A DNA stretch of 16,150 bases from an uncultured Lachnospiraceae bacterium (GCA_910585255.1 CAJUEI010000072.1:1-16150), one strand, 5' to 3'. Shown: positions 1 to 6,739, counted from the stretch's first letter. The notes: generated by a model from the letters alone, not told the origin. A program made the numbers and translations.

Positions 1-9
1 AGCTATGAG

Positions 10-52
10 GTTATGAGCAAGTAGCAAAGCGGATTGCGAATATCCGATTTGA
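10..52 (+). repeat. Short dispersed repeat, copy A
   Basis: This segment shares the core TGAGCAAGTAGC, then AAGCGGATT and CGAAT, with positions 9955-9995 and, more loosely, 8928-8957. Here it ends about 2 nt before the -35 box of the thiT promoter. It has no coding potential. The left edge of the window may cut a longer element, because copy C is preceded by a large hairpin. Its function is unknown. Confidence 0.6.
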
Positions 53-53
53 C

Positions 54-81
54 TTGACAAAAAGAGAAATTGCTTTATAAT
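54..81 (+). promoter_or_regulatory. Sigma-A promoter of the riboswitch-thiT transcript
   Basis: The -35 box TTGACA (54-59) and -10 box TATAAT (76-81) both match consensus exactly, with a 16-nt spacer. Transcription should start near position 88, so the whole TPP riboswitch lies in the 5' leader. Confidence 0.85.
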
Positions 82-131
82 ATAAAATGGATTGCTCAGA
101 ATGGATTATCTAAATGAGCGATTATAAAAAA

Positions 132-217
132 TGATGCTAGGGGAGCGAAAGCTGAGAGCGTGTGTAATGCACATACCCTTATTACTTGAACCGGATAATA
201 CCGGCGTAAGGAAGCGA
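132..217 (+). ncRNA. TPP riboswitch (THI element)
   Basis: The segment holds the conserved THI-box blocks in order: AGGGGAGC, GCTGAGAG, a variable stem (GTGTGTAATGCACAT), ACCCTTA, ACTTGAACCGGATAATACCGG and CGTAAGGAAGC. These form the thiamine pyrophosphate aptamer. It sits between a consensus promoter and the thiamine transporter gene, which fits feedback control by TPP. An expression-platform hairpin lies downstream at 319-359. Confidence 0.97.
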
Positions 218-318
218 AAAACAGGAAATTATTTTGATGAAAGCAGGGATCATGACTGATAAGAGGAATGATTCAAATTGTTTGCTAAAGATAATGGAAA
301 TGAGAATCGTCTGTGGAT

Positions 319-359
319 ATCCTCCCCTTTTTAAGAATTTAGAAAAGAGGAGGATTTTT
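319..359 (+). promoter_or_regulatory. Riboswitch expression platform: SD-masking hairpin
   Basis: The left arm (319-331) pairs with the right arm (343-355) at 12 of 13 positions, with one C/A mismatch. The right arm contains the Shine-Dalgarno sequence GAGGAGG of thiT and is followed by a short T run (355-359) directly before the ATG at 360. The hairpin could block ribosome binding, act as a weak terminator, or both. The CTCCCCT in its left arm is also complementary to the aptamer's conserved AGGGGAG (139-145), which suggests a competing fold when TPP is absent. The pairing is seen in the sequence; the switching model is inferred. Confidence 0.75.
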
Positions 360-1046
360 ATGTTGAATTTTTTTGTGTTTTCTACAGTGGACAGTTGGGA
401 ACAGGATGCCTTTCAGCTTACTGTGCCCGGGATTGCTGCAGTGGCGGTGCTGATGGCAGCTTTGATTGGGCTTGCTTTGCTGCTGCAGCCAAAAGAGATT
501 CGAAGCAGGAGATTTACAACAAAGCAGTTAGTTTTTTCTGCTATGGCGATGGCACTTGCAACCGTGACTTCTATGATAAAATTGTTTGAGATGCCTTTGG
601 GGGGATCGATTACGCTTTTAAGTATGTTATTTATTGTTTTGATTGGGTATTGGTATGGACCGAAGGCAGGGATTATAACGGGATTTGCTTATGGGTTATT
701 GCAGTTTTTATTGGATCCGGTGTTTTATTCAGTGCCGCAGATGATTGTGGATTATCCGCTTGCTTTTGGGGCACTTGGGGTATCCGGGTTTTTCTTTCAG
801 AAAAAGCATGGGCTTTTGATTGGATATGTGGTTGGGATTTTTGCCCGGTTTTTGTTTGCATGGCTGTCGGGGGTGTTGTTTTTTGCTGCTTATGCAGATG
901 GGAGCGGAATGAGTGCACCGATTTATTCTATGGCTTATAATGGGTCTTATATATTTACAGAGGGATTTTTTACGCTGCTGTTGATTTCGCTTCCTCCTGT
1001 GGCGAAGGCACTTAGGCAGGTAAAGAGGATGGCTGTGGAAGGATAG
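360..1046 (+). CDS. thiT: Thiamine-specific ECF transporter substrate-binding subunit ThiT
   Basis: The gene encodes a 228-residue, highly hydrophobic membrane protein of the ThiT family. In known systems ThiT is the S-component that binds thiamine in the membrane and docks to a shared EcfA/A'/T module, which is not encoded here. After an N-terminal hydrophobic segment (about 25-43) come the FTTKQLVFSAMAMALATVTS helix (52-71), PLGGSITLLSM (79-89), DYPLAFGALG (131-140) and NGSYIFTEG (194-202), all typical of ThiT. It is longer than the classic form of about 180-190 residues because of the extra N-terminal segment. The start at 360 is preferred over an upstream in-frame ATG at 234, because GAGGAGG lies just before it and the riboswitch leader covers the region upstream. 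Control is very probably by the TPP riboswitch at 132-217. Confidence 0.93.
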   Translation: MLNFFVFSTVDSWEQDAFQLTVPGIAAVAVLMAALIGLALLLQPKEIRSRRFTTKQLVFSAMAMALATVTSMIKLFEMPLGGSITLLSMLFIVLIGYWYGPKAGIITGFAYGLLQFLLDPVFYSVPQMIVDYPLAFGALGVSGFFFQKKHGLLIGYVVGIFARFLFAWLSGVLFFAAYADGSGMSAPIYSMAYNGSYIFTEGFFTLLLISLPPVAKALRQVKRMAVEG

Positions 1047-1061
1047 GGGAAAGATAACCTC

Positions 1062-1155
1062 ATCAAGGAAGCTTCTCGCTTTTAAGCCGTGAGGACAAAA
1101 GCGGTGGGTTGGGGGATTTCCCTGTGTCAGGTGGGGTATAAGCCCTATCTGACAA
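1062..1155 (+). repeat. 94-nt repeat with conserved RNA-like stems, copy 1
   Basis: This is a noncoding segment downstream of thiT with a close relative at 8802-8893. Shared blocks are ATCAAGGAAG, an AAGC-GTGA region, AAAGCGGTG, GTTGGG and TGTCAGGTGGGG...CCTATCTGACA. The last block folds as a 12-bp stem (TGTCAGGTGGGG with CCCTATCTGACA) around a 6-nt loop. A second stem is CGCTTTT/AAAAGCG. Differences between the copies mostly keep pairing through G-U pairs. There is no T run after it, so it is not a plain terminator. I do not recognise the family. Confidence 0.7.
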
Positions 1156-1182
1156 ATTTGTGTTGGAGGGGAGAGAAAATTC

Positions 1183-1211
1183 TTGTAAAATAAAAGAAAA
1201 TCACCTATACT
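1183..1211 (+). promoter_or_regulatory. Putative promoter of the zinc-ribbon gene
   Basis: A -35-like TTGTAA (1183-1188) and -10 TATACT (1206-1211) are separated by 17 nt. The -10 lies inside the imperfect palindrome CCTAT-N7-ATAGG (1204-1220). The start codon is about 70 nt downstream, and repeat copy 1 lies just upstream. Confidence 0.55.
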
Positions 1212-1283
1212 AAAGATAGGCAAAAAATTAGGAAAAAGAAGATAAGGGTTTGCCTGTGTTTTGGAAAGGAATGGGGTTGTCAT

Positions 1284-1691
1284 ATGAAGTGTGATTATTG
1301 TGGATATGAGAATAAACCAGATGCGAGATGCTGTGCTTTTTGCGGAGTGGAGTTAGTTCAGGAAGAGCCTATAAGACAAGAGTATGACTCTGGATATGCA
1401 AGGTATAAAGACGAGCAGGAAAAACAAGAGCGGCGGAAGCATTGGGAAAAGGTATTTCAGGCGGAGCAAAAGCAGGTGCCTTCTTCTCAAAAACCTCCGG
1501 TTTGGAAGGAACAGAGGTATCAGGATAACCATATGCCGGAAAAACAGGATAGAGAATCTCTTGGGGCTAAGCTGAAACGGATGCCGCTGTGGATTAAGAT
1601 TATTCTTTTTATTATGCTTTTTTCTCAACCGGCTATGGCGGTGTTTTGGTTTGTGATATGGATGATTGTGGATCAGTCTCGGCATAAATGA
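1284..1691 (+). CDS. Zinc-ribbon protein with C-terminal membrane anchor
   Basis: The product is a 135-residue protein of unknown function. The N-terminus has a zinc-ribbon knuckle pair, C3-x2-C6 and C17-x2-C20 (with an adjacent C16), of the type often annotated zinc_ribbon_2 or DZANK-like. A charged, Lys/Glu/Gln-rich linker (about 25-95) follows, then one hydrophobic segment (about 103-129) that should anchor the protein with a short basic tail. Such tail-anchored zinc-ribbon proteins are common in Firmicutes and mostly uncharacterised. The Shine-Dalgarno site (GGAAAGGA) is about 13 nt from the ATG, so translation may be modest. It has its own putative promoter and no partner gene. The coding call is firm; no function can be assigned. 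Confidence 0.82.
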   Translation: MKCDYCGYENKPDARCCAFCGVELVQEEPIRQEYDSGYARYKDEQEKQERRKHWEKVFQAEQKQVPSSQKPPVWKEQRYQDNHMPEKQDRESLGAKLKRMPLWIKIILFIMLFSQPAMAVFWFVIWMIVDQSRHK

Positions 1692-1735
1692 TAGGGGAAT
1701 AGCGTGTTTGGAGACTGGGAATAGGGGATTGATAC

Positions 1736-1793
1736 TTGACAAAGGGGGTGTTTTTGTTTTATACTTTGAATATCAAAATATTTGAATATAAAA
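1736..1793 (+). promoter_or_regulatory. fabH promoter with overlapping FabT/FabR-like operator
   Basis: The -35 TTGACA (1736-1741) and -10 TATACT (1760-1765) are 18 nt apart. The palindrome TTTGAATATCAAA (1765-1777) begins at the last base of the -10. Extended by four bases it is identical, in inverted orientation, to the sequence at 4577-4593 upstream of fabV. A degenerate second copy, TTTGAATATAAAA, lies at 1781-1793. TTTGA-N3-TCAAA resembles sites bound by the MarR-family lipid regulators FabT/FabR, so repression of fabH is inferred. Confidence 0.7.
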
Positions 1794-1880
1794 ATTTGTT
1801 GTTTTGCAGATTTGTGGGTTGTAGGGATTTAGGTTTATTATATGATTTTTATGTATGGAGAATAAGAAAGGAATAGGAAG

Positions 1881-2840
1881 ATGGATTGCTTAACTTCAAG
1901 AGTGATTGGAACGGGAAGTGCTTTGCCGAAGAGGATTTTAACAAATGGTGAGATAGAGCAGTGGGTGGATACCAGTGATGCTTGGATTCGCGAGAGGACG
2001 GGAATTATAGAGCGGAGGATTGCCGGAAAGGGAGAGAGTACGGCGGAATTAGCGGCAATGGCTGGGAGGAGGGCGTTGGAGGATGCTGAAATAGTAGCGG
2101 AAAGTCTGGATTTTATTATAGTTGCTACTTTTACGCCTAGTTCTGGTATGCCAAGTGATGCCTGTTTAGTACAGTCTGCTTTGGGGGCTTCTCGGGCGGT
2201 TTGTTTGGATATTAATGCCGCTTGTTCTGGTTTTTTGTTTGCTCTGCAGATGGCACATGCTTCTATTTGTGCCGGACTTGCCCATTATATTTTGGTGATT
2301 GGAGCGGAAAATATCTCAAAAGTGGTAGATTGGAAGGATCGGGGGACGTGTATTCTTTTTGGAGATGGAGCGGGGGCAGTGGTGCTGGGGGCTTCAGATT
2401 CTTTTCGGCATGGGATTCTTGATTTTGAGTGCGGAAGCGATGGGGAACGCGGGGCTGTTTTAACGATGACTTCTAGGCAGGAGAGTAAAATGGCGTATTT
2501 GAAAATGGATGGGCAGGAAGTGTTTAAGTTTGCGGTTCGAAAGGTGCCGGAAATGATTTCTGTACTTGCGGAAAGGAATCATTTGGCGTTAGAAGAAATC
2601 GATTGGTATCTTCTGCATCAGGCAAATGCTAGGATTTTGGGTGCTGCGGCAAAGCGGCTTTCACTTTCACTGGAGCGTTTTCCTATGAATTTGGATAGAT
2701 ATGGAAATACTTCGGCGGCAAGTATTCCTATTTTGTTGGATGAATGTTGTAAAAAGGGGATTTTTTTGGAGGGACAGAAGATGATTCTTGCCGGATTTGG
2801 GGGAGGATTGACTTGGGGAAGCTGTCTGCTTTCTTGGTAG
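1881..2840 (+). CDS. fabH: 3-oxoacyl-ACP synthase III (FabH)
   Basis: This 319-residue thiolase-fold enzyme starts type II fatty acid synthesis by condensing acetyl-CoA or another short acyl-CoA with malonyl-ACP in the cytoplasm. The catalytic triad is present: Cys115 in INAACSGFLF, His246 in LLHQANARI and Asn276 in YGNTSAASIP. The FabH hallmarks DTSDAWIRERTGIIERRI (30-47) and the C-terminal GFGGGLTWGS (305-314) are also there. Length is normal for the family. AAAGGAATAGGAAG precedes the ATG. The gene is monocistronic in appearance, with its own promoter and operator and about 130 nt before the next ORF. It lies apart from any fab cluster, but fabV, another fatty acid synthesis gene, is 1.8 kb downstream with the same operator. 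Primer preference (straight or branched chain) cannot be read from the sequence. Confidence 0.96.
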   Translation: MDCLTSRVIGTGSALPKRILTNGEIEQWVDTSDAWIRERTGIIERRIAGKGESTAELAAMAGRRALEDAEIVAESLDFIIVATFTPSSGMPSDACLVQSALGASRAVCLDINAACSGFLFALQMAHASICAGLAHYILVIGAENISKVVDWKDRGTCILFGDGAGAVVLGASDSFRHGILDFECGSDGERGAVLTMTSRQESKMAYLKMDGQEVFKFAVRKVPEMISVLAERNHLALEEIDWYLLHQANARILGAAAKRLSLSLERFPMNLDRYGNTSAASIPILLDECCKKGIFLEGQKMILAGFGGGLTWGSCLLSW

Positions 2841-2861
2841 TAACTATTTTATGGGAATATT

Positions 2862-2884
2862 ATAAAAAATAATCTATTTTTTAT
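2862..2884 (+). terminator. AT-only hairpin after fabH
   Basis: ATAAAAAATA (2862-2871) and TATTTTTTAT (2875-2884) form a 10-bp stem with a 3-nt loop just after fabH. It contains no G-C pairs, so as a terminator it would be weak. Confidence 0.3.
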
Positions 2885-2895
2885 TTACAAATAGA

Positions 2896-2924
2896 ATGAC
2901 AAAAGGAATGTGAAGTGTTATAGT
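2896..2924 (+). promoter_or_regulatory. Promoter of the 48-aa ORF
   Basis: ATGACA (2896-2901) and TATAGT (2919-2924) are separated by exactly 17 nt, about 45 nt upstream of the small ORF at 2972. This supports independent expression. Confidence 0.55.
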
Positions 2925-2971
2925 AAGAGAAAGAGATTTGTTGGAATAATTGAGAAAGGAAGAATGTAGAT

Positions 2972-3118
2972 ATGACAATAAATTTTGCTGACTACCTAGA
3001 GAATAAGTCGTATGAACAGGCACTGCAGATATGGAAAAAGCAGAGTCTTTATTTGGTACGCTTATATAAGGTAGAAGAGGTAAAATTTTTTGTTGAGCTG
3101 TTTGACTGTTTTTTGTAA
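2972..3118 (+). CDS. Hypothetical 48-residue small protein
   Basis: This short ORF starts MTINFADYLENKSYEQALQI and ends with a hydrophobic FFVELFDCFL tail. AAAGGAAG lies about 9 nt before the ATG, a 17-nt-spacer promoter lies upstream, and a strong intrinsic terminator follows within about 40 nt. That is a complete transcription unit for a very small gene. There is no signal peptide or clear transmembrane helix. The composition (charged, helical, aromatic C-terminus) would suit a small helical protein, but I recognise no family. It could instead be a truncated remnant or a small regulatory RNA that happens to contain an ORF. It sits between fabH and rtcB, both on the same strand. Confidence 0.5.
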   Translation: MTINFADYLENKSYEQALQIWKKQSLYLVRLYKVEEVKFFVELFDCFL

Positions 3119-3156
3119 GCGGATCGAACAGTAGGGAAAAAATAGGATTTTATTTG

Positions 3157-3200
3157 CCGTCTGTCTTGTATAAGATTTATATAGGACAGGCGGTTTTTTT
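3157..3200 (+). terminator. Intrinsic terminator after the 48-aa ORF
   Basis: CCGTCTGTC (3157-3165) pairs with GACAGGCGG (3185-3193) with one G-U pair, and seven T follow (3194-3200). This is a classic Rho-independent terminator. It separates the small gene from rtcB. Confidence 0.9.
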
Positions 3201-3279
3201 ATTGGTTAGGCAGTCGGTTGGCTGATTGGTTTCAGCGATTGGATTTTGTTTTAAGATCGAAGAAAGGAAGGGATATAAG

Positions 3280-4482
3280 ATGTTTGAGATTAAGGGGCAG
3301 GTAAATACTGCGGTTTGTTATGCAAAGGTAGTGGAGGAAGAAGCGATTGAGCAGATCCGCCGGATGTGTGATTATGAGTTTACAAGCGGAAGCAAAATAC
3401 GTATTATGCCAGATGTGCATGCCGGAAAGGGATGTACGATTGGAACGACAATGACAATAGTGGATAAGGCGGTTCCGAATATTGTAGGAGTGGATATTGG
3501 ATGCGGAATGTATACGGTAAATCTTGGAAAGGCAGAGATTGATTTTGAAAAGCTGGACGAAGCGGCACATTTTATTCCTTCTGGTATGCATATCTGGGAG
3601 GGAAGACAGGAGCGGTTTAATCTGACGGAGTTACGCTGTTATCGGAGTCTGAAAAATACAAAGTGGTTAGAGAGAAGTTTAGGAACGTTAGGAGGAGGAA
3701 ATCACTTTATTGAGGTGGATCAGGCACAGGATGGAACGAAATTTTTGGTGATTCATACGGGAAGCCGAAATCTTGGAAAGCAGGTGGCAGAGCTTTACCA
3801 GCAGTTAGCGGTGGACTTAAATAAGGGAAAAGAGACCTATTTTGCCCAGAGAGATGCGATTATTGCAGAGTATAAGGCAGCAGGCAGACGCAAAGAGATA
3901 CAGGCGGCATTGGAAGCGATCTCTTGGAGTAAGAGGGAGGCAACAATGCCGGAGGATTTGTGTTATGTGTATGGAACGTATTTTGAGGATTATCTTTATG
4001 ATGTGGAGATCTGTCAGCGATATGCCAGGAGAAATCGGGAGAAAATTGCCGAGATTCTATTGGAGAGAGTAAAGCTGTCCGGCAGTGATGGGTTTCATAC
4101 GATTCACAATTATATTGATACAGAGGAGATGATTTTAAGGAAAGGAGCGATTGCCGCTCATAAGGGAGAAAAAGTGCTGATTCCAATTAATATGAAGGAT
4201 GGAAGTGTGCTGGCGATTGGCAGGGGAAATTCGGAGTGGAATGATTCGGCACCACATGGAGCGGGACGGATTATGTCTCGGACAAAAGCCAAGGAAAATT
4301 TAAATATGGAGGAGTATAAACGGGCAATGGAGGGAATTTATACGACTTCTGTAAATGAAGCAACACTGGATGAGGCACCAATGGCGTATAAATCTTTGGA
4401 GGATATTATGGATGTGATTCAGGAGACCGTGGAGATTGTGGATATTATGAAGCCGATTTATAATTTTAAGGCGTCTGATTAA
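3280..4482 (+). CDS. rtcB: RNA-splicing ligase RtcB family protein
   Basis: The product is a 400-residue RtcB-family protein. RtcB enzymes join RNA 2',3'-cyclic or 3'-phosphate ends to 5'-OH ends using GTP and Mn2+, through a guanylated histidine. Metal and catalytic motifs are intact: VGVDIGCGMYTV (Asp72, Cys75), GGGNHFIEV (Asn141, His142), IHTGSRNLG (His159), AAHKGE (His294) and NDSAPHGAGR (His326, the expected guanylation site). It is about 400 residues rather than the 480 or so of archaeal tRNA ligases, which is usual for the short bacterial branch. The start at 3280 follows GAAAGGAAGGG; an ATG 54 nt upstream lacks a good site. No archease or RtcA gene is adjacent, so an RNA-repair role is known for the family but the substrate here is open. 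Confidence 0.94.
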   Translation: MFEIKGQVNTAVCYAKVVEEEAIEQIRRMCDYEFTSGSKIRIMPDVHAGKGCTIGTTMTIVDKAVPNIVGVDIGCGMYTVNLGKAEIDFEKLDEAAHFIPSGMHIWEGRQERFNLTELRCYRSLKNTKWLERSLGTLGGGNHFIEVDQAQDGTKFLVIHTGSRNLGKQVAELYQQLAVDLNKGKETYFAQRDAIIAEYKAAGRRKEIQAALEAISWSKREATMPEDLCYVYGTYFEDYLYDVEICQRYARRNREKIAEILLERVKLSGSDGFHTIHNYIDTEEMILRKGAIAAHKGEKVLIPINMKDGSVLAIGRGNSEWNDSAPHGAGRIMSRTKAKENLNMEEYKRAMEGIYTTSVNEATLDEAPMAYKSLEDIMDVIQETVEIVDIMKPIYNFKASD

Positions 4483-4543
4483 CGGATTAAGAGGCAGCAG
4501 GGATTTGTAAAATGGAAAAAAATGAATTATTTTTAGATGGGGA

Positions 4544-4593
4544 TTGATTTTAGGGGAACAGTCTGCTATCATATAGTTTGATATTCAAAGTAT
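4544..4593 (+). promoter_or_regulatory. fabV promoter with FabT/FabR-like operator
   Basis: TTGATT (4544-4549) and TATCAT (4567-4572) are 17 nt apart. The palindrome TTTGATATTCAAA (4577-4589) starts 4 nt after the -10. TTTGATATTCAAAGTAT (4577-4593) is the exact reverse complement of 1761-1777 at the fabH promoter. A repressor bound here would cover the start of transcription. Confidence 0.7.
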
Positions 4594-4625
4594 TAACTTA
4601 TAAGAAACGAGGGCGAAAGAAAGAG

Positions 4626-5786
4626 ATGATAGTAGAGGCAAAAGTAAGAGAATTTATCTGCACAACGGCACATCCGATTGGATGTCGGGAAAATGTAAGA
4701 AGACAGATTGCATATATAAAAGAAAGGGTGCAGTTTCATGGAAAGAAAAAGGTATTGGTGATTGGGGCTTCTACCGGATATGGATTGGCTTCCCGTATTA
4801 CAATGGCATTTGGTGCGGGTGCGGCTACTTTGGGGGTGATGTTTGAAAAAGAAGCGGCAAAAAAGCGGACGGCTACGCCGGGATGGTATAATACAAAGGC
4901 GTTGGAAGAATTTGCGAAAGAGGAGGGGCTTTATGCGGAATCTTTGAATGGAGATGCTTTTTCAGAAGAGGTTAAGGAAAGGGTAATAGAAAAGATACAA
5001 AAAGAGTTAGGGTATGTGGATCTGGTTATCTATAGTCTTGCTGCACCGAGGAGAACAACGGAGGAGGGGATTACTTATCATTCGGTGTTAAAAACCTGTG
5101 ATAAGGCATTTACCGAAAAGTCTTGGAATCTTCGCAGTAATCAGATTTCGGAGGCAACGATTGCTGCTGCCAGCCAGGAGGAAATAGAAAGTACGATAAA
5201 AGTAATGGGCGGAGAGGACTGGTATCGCTGGATTCAGGTATTGGATCGGGCGGGTGTGCTTGCGAAAGATGCCGTTACGGTGGCTTATTCTTATATTGGA
5301 CCGGAATTGACATATCCTGTCTATTATCATGGAACGATTGGAATGGCAAAGAAAAATCTGGAGGAATTTGCCGGACGGCTGAATCAGGAGTATGGAAGGA
5401 ATGGTCTGAAAGCGTATATTTCGGTAAATAAGGCACTGGTGACGCAGGCAAGCAGTGCGATTCCTATTGTGCCGCTTTATTTTGCGATTCTTTATAAGGT
5501 GATGAAACAGGCTGGAACACATGAGGGATGTATTGAACAGATGGGACGTCTGTTTGGAGAAAAACTTTTTGGAGGGAATTGTCCGGTAGATTCAGAGGGA
5601 AGAATTCGTATGGATGACTATGAGATGGAGGCAGTGGTTCAGCAGAAGGTAATGGAGATCTGGAATCGGGTTACAACGGAAAATCTATTAGAGCTTGCTG
5701 ATGTCGAGGGGTATTGGGAAGATTTTTATCATATGTTTGGATTTCGGTTTGAAAATGTGGACTATACGGCAGATGTAGAAATCTAA
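4626..5786 (+). CDS. fabV: Trans-2-enoyl-ACP/CoA reductase FabV
   Basis: The 386-residue product matches the FabV/TER family, NAD(P)H-dependent enzymes that reduce the enoyl double bond in the last step of the fatty acid elongation cycle or on enoyl-CoA. The dinucleotide-binding glycine motif is VIGASTGYGLASRI (45-58). The active-site Tyr-x8-Lys is Tyr233...Lys242 in VYYHGTIGMAKK, and the C-terminal GFRFENVDY block is present. Length is close to the usual 390-400. I chose the ATG at 4626 because MIVEAKVREFICTTAHPIGC aligns with the typical FabV N-terminus; the Shine-Dalgarno site there is weak. An upstream in-frame ATG at 4578 lies inside the operator and is unlikely. The shared fabH/fabV operator supports a biosynthetic role over a purely fermentative one. 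FabV enzymes are often insensitive to triclosan. Confidence 0.95.
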   Translation: MIVEAKVREFICTTAHPIGCRENVRRQIAYIKERVQFHGKKKVLVIGASTGYGLASRITMAFGAGAATLGVMFEKEAAKKRTATPGWYNTKALEEFAKEEGLYAESLNGDAFSEEVKERVIEKIQKELGYVDLVIYSLAAPRRTTEEGITYHSVLKTCDKAFTEKSWNLRSNQISEATIAAASQEEIESTIKVMGGEDWYRWIQVLDRAGVLAKDAVTVAYSYIGPELTYPVYYHGTIGMAKKNLEEFAGRLNQEYGRNGLKAYISVNKALVTQASSAIPIVPLYFAILYKVMKQAGTHEGCIEQMGRLFGEKLFGGNCPVDSEGRIRMDDYEMEAVVQQKVMEIWNRVTTENLLELADVEGYWEDFYHMFGFRFENVDYTADVEI

Positions 5787-5834
5787 TATTTTTTGGGGAA
5801 ACTCTTTTTGAAAAATGCTTTTCGATTGGCAGAT

Positions 5835-5868
5835 CTTCTGTTACAATAAAAGGAAAGTAAAACAGAAG
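5835..5868 (+). promoter_or_regulatory. uppP promoter (extended -10) inside an inverted repeat
   Basis: TGTTACAAT (5839-5847) reads as an extended -10 (TG-N-TACAAT) with no good -35. CTTCTGTT (5835-5842) and AACAGAAG (5861-5868) form an inverted repeat flanking the start region, extending to 10 bp with one G-U/T-G position. It could be an operator for a dimeric regulator. The start codon lies 20 nt further on. Confidence 0.5.
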
Positions 5869-5888
5869 GTTAGAAAAGAGGAGAATTT

Positions 5889-6722
5889 ATGGATTTTATT
5901 GAAATTCTAAAAGCGATTTTATTTGGAATTGTGGAAGGGATTACGGAATGGCTTCCGATCAGCAGTACAGGACATATGATTTTATTAAATGAATTTGTTA
6001 CTTTAAATGTGAGTGCGGAGTTTTGGGAGATGTTTGAGGTTGTGATTCAGTTGGGGGCAATACTGGCGGTTGTGGTGCTGTTTTGGAATCAGATTTTTCC
6101 GTTTCAATTTGGGAAAAAGCCGATTATACAGGCTGAGATTTTTTCTATGTGGTTTAAAATTGTGGTTGCCTGTCTGCCTGCCGCAGTAGTAGGGATTTTA
6201 TTTGATGATGCGATTAATGAGATGTTTTATAATTATCAGACGGTGTCGGTTGCTCTGATTGTATTTGGGGTGGCGTTTTTGGTAATTGAAAATAGGAATC
6301 GGCATTTAAAGCCGTCTGTCAATCGGATTGAAGATATCACTTATAGAACGGCACTGCTGATTGGGATGTTTCAATTAATTGCTGCACTGTTCCCTGGAAC
6401 GTCTCGATCGGGTGCAACGATTATTGGGGCACTTTTAATTGGAGTGTCTCGGACGGTAGCGGCGGAGTTTACGTTTTTTTTGGCGATTCCGGTTATGTTT
6501 GGAGCTAGTTTATTGAAGATAGTAAAGTTTGGGCTTTCGTTTACGGTTTCGGAGGCGGTTATTTTACTGGTAGGAATGGTAGTAGCTTTTTTGGTGTCGA
6601 TCTTGGTCATTCAGTTTTTGCTTAGTTATATTAAAAAGAATGATTTTAAGGTGTTTGGATGGTATCGGATTGTTCTTGGGATTGCTGTGCTGGGTTATTT
6701 TGGGGTGCTGCATTTGAGCTGA
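5889..6722 (+). CDS. uppP: Undecaprenyl-diphosphate phosphatase UppP/BacA
   Basis: The gene encodes a 277-residue integral membrane protein that dephosphorylates undecaprenyl pyrophosphate to recycle the lipid carrier for peptidoglycan and other wall polymers. Extra copies give bacitracin resistance in several bacteria. Both signature motifs are intact: EGITEWLPISSTGHM (16-30) with Glu17/Glu20 and His29, and PGTSRSGATI (169-178) with Arg173. The rest is a run of hydrophobic helices typical of the family, and the length is normal. AGAGGAG precedes the ATG. It is probably transcribed alone, from its own promoter to the bidirectional terminator at 6740-6791. No bacitracin-type ABC genes are adjacent; the ABC module further right is on the opposite strand. 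Confidence 0.96.
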   Translation: MDFIEILKAILFGIVEGITEWLPISSTGHMILLNEFVTLNVSAEFWEMFEVVIQLGAILAVVVLFWNQIFPFQFGKKPIIQAEIFSMWFKIVVACLPAAVVGILFDDAINEMFYNYQTVSVALIVFGVAFLVIENRNRHLKPSVNRIEDITYRTALLIGMFQLIAALFPGTSRSGATIIGALLIGVSRTVAAEFTFFLAIPVMFGASLLKIVKFGLSFTVSEAVILLVGMVVAFLVSILVIQFLLSYIKKNDFKVFGWYRIVLGIAVLGYFGVLHLS

Positions 6723-6739
6723 AGAGGATGGTGATATAG

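Noticed and set aside
1062..1155. The 94-nt repeat as a group II intron fragment, because of GTGCAAGTCC and GGCGAAAGC-like strings in copy 2.
   Set aside because: In group II introns these blocks are far apart and in the opposite order; no domain V hairpin or reverse transcriptase is present.
1062..1155. The 94-nt repeat as an intrinsic terminator or a known riboswitch.
   Set aside because: No T run follows the terminal stem. The conserved strings do not match TPP, cobalamin, THF, ZTP, c-di-GMP or guanidine aptamers as I know them, and a promoter lies between it and the next gene.
729..1283. A 184-codon minus-strand ORF opposite thiT and the first 94-nt repeat.
   Set aside because: It is antisense to a clear ThiT gene and to the structured repeat, has low-complexity Pro/Lys/His-rich translation and matches no family features.
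5088..5522. A 144-codon minus-strand ORF inside fabV.
   Set aside because: It is an antisense shadow of a well-supported enzyme gene, with no ribosome site or domain.
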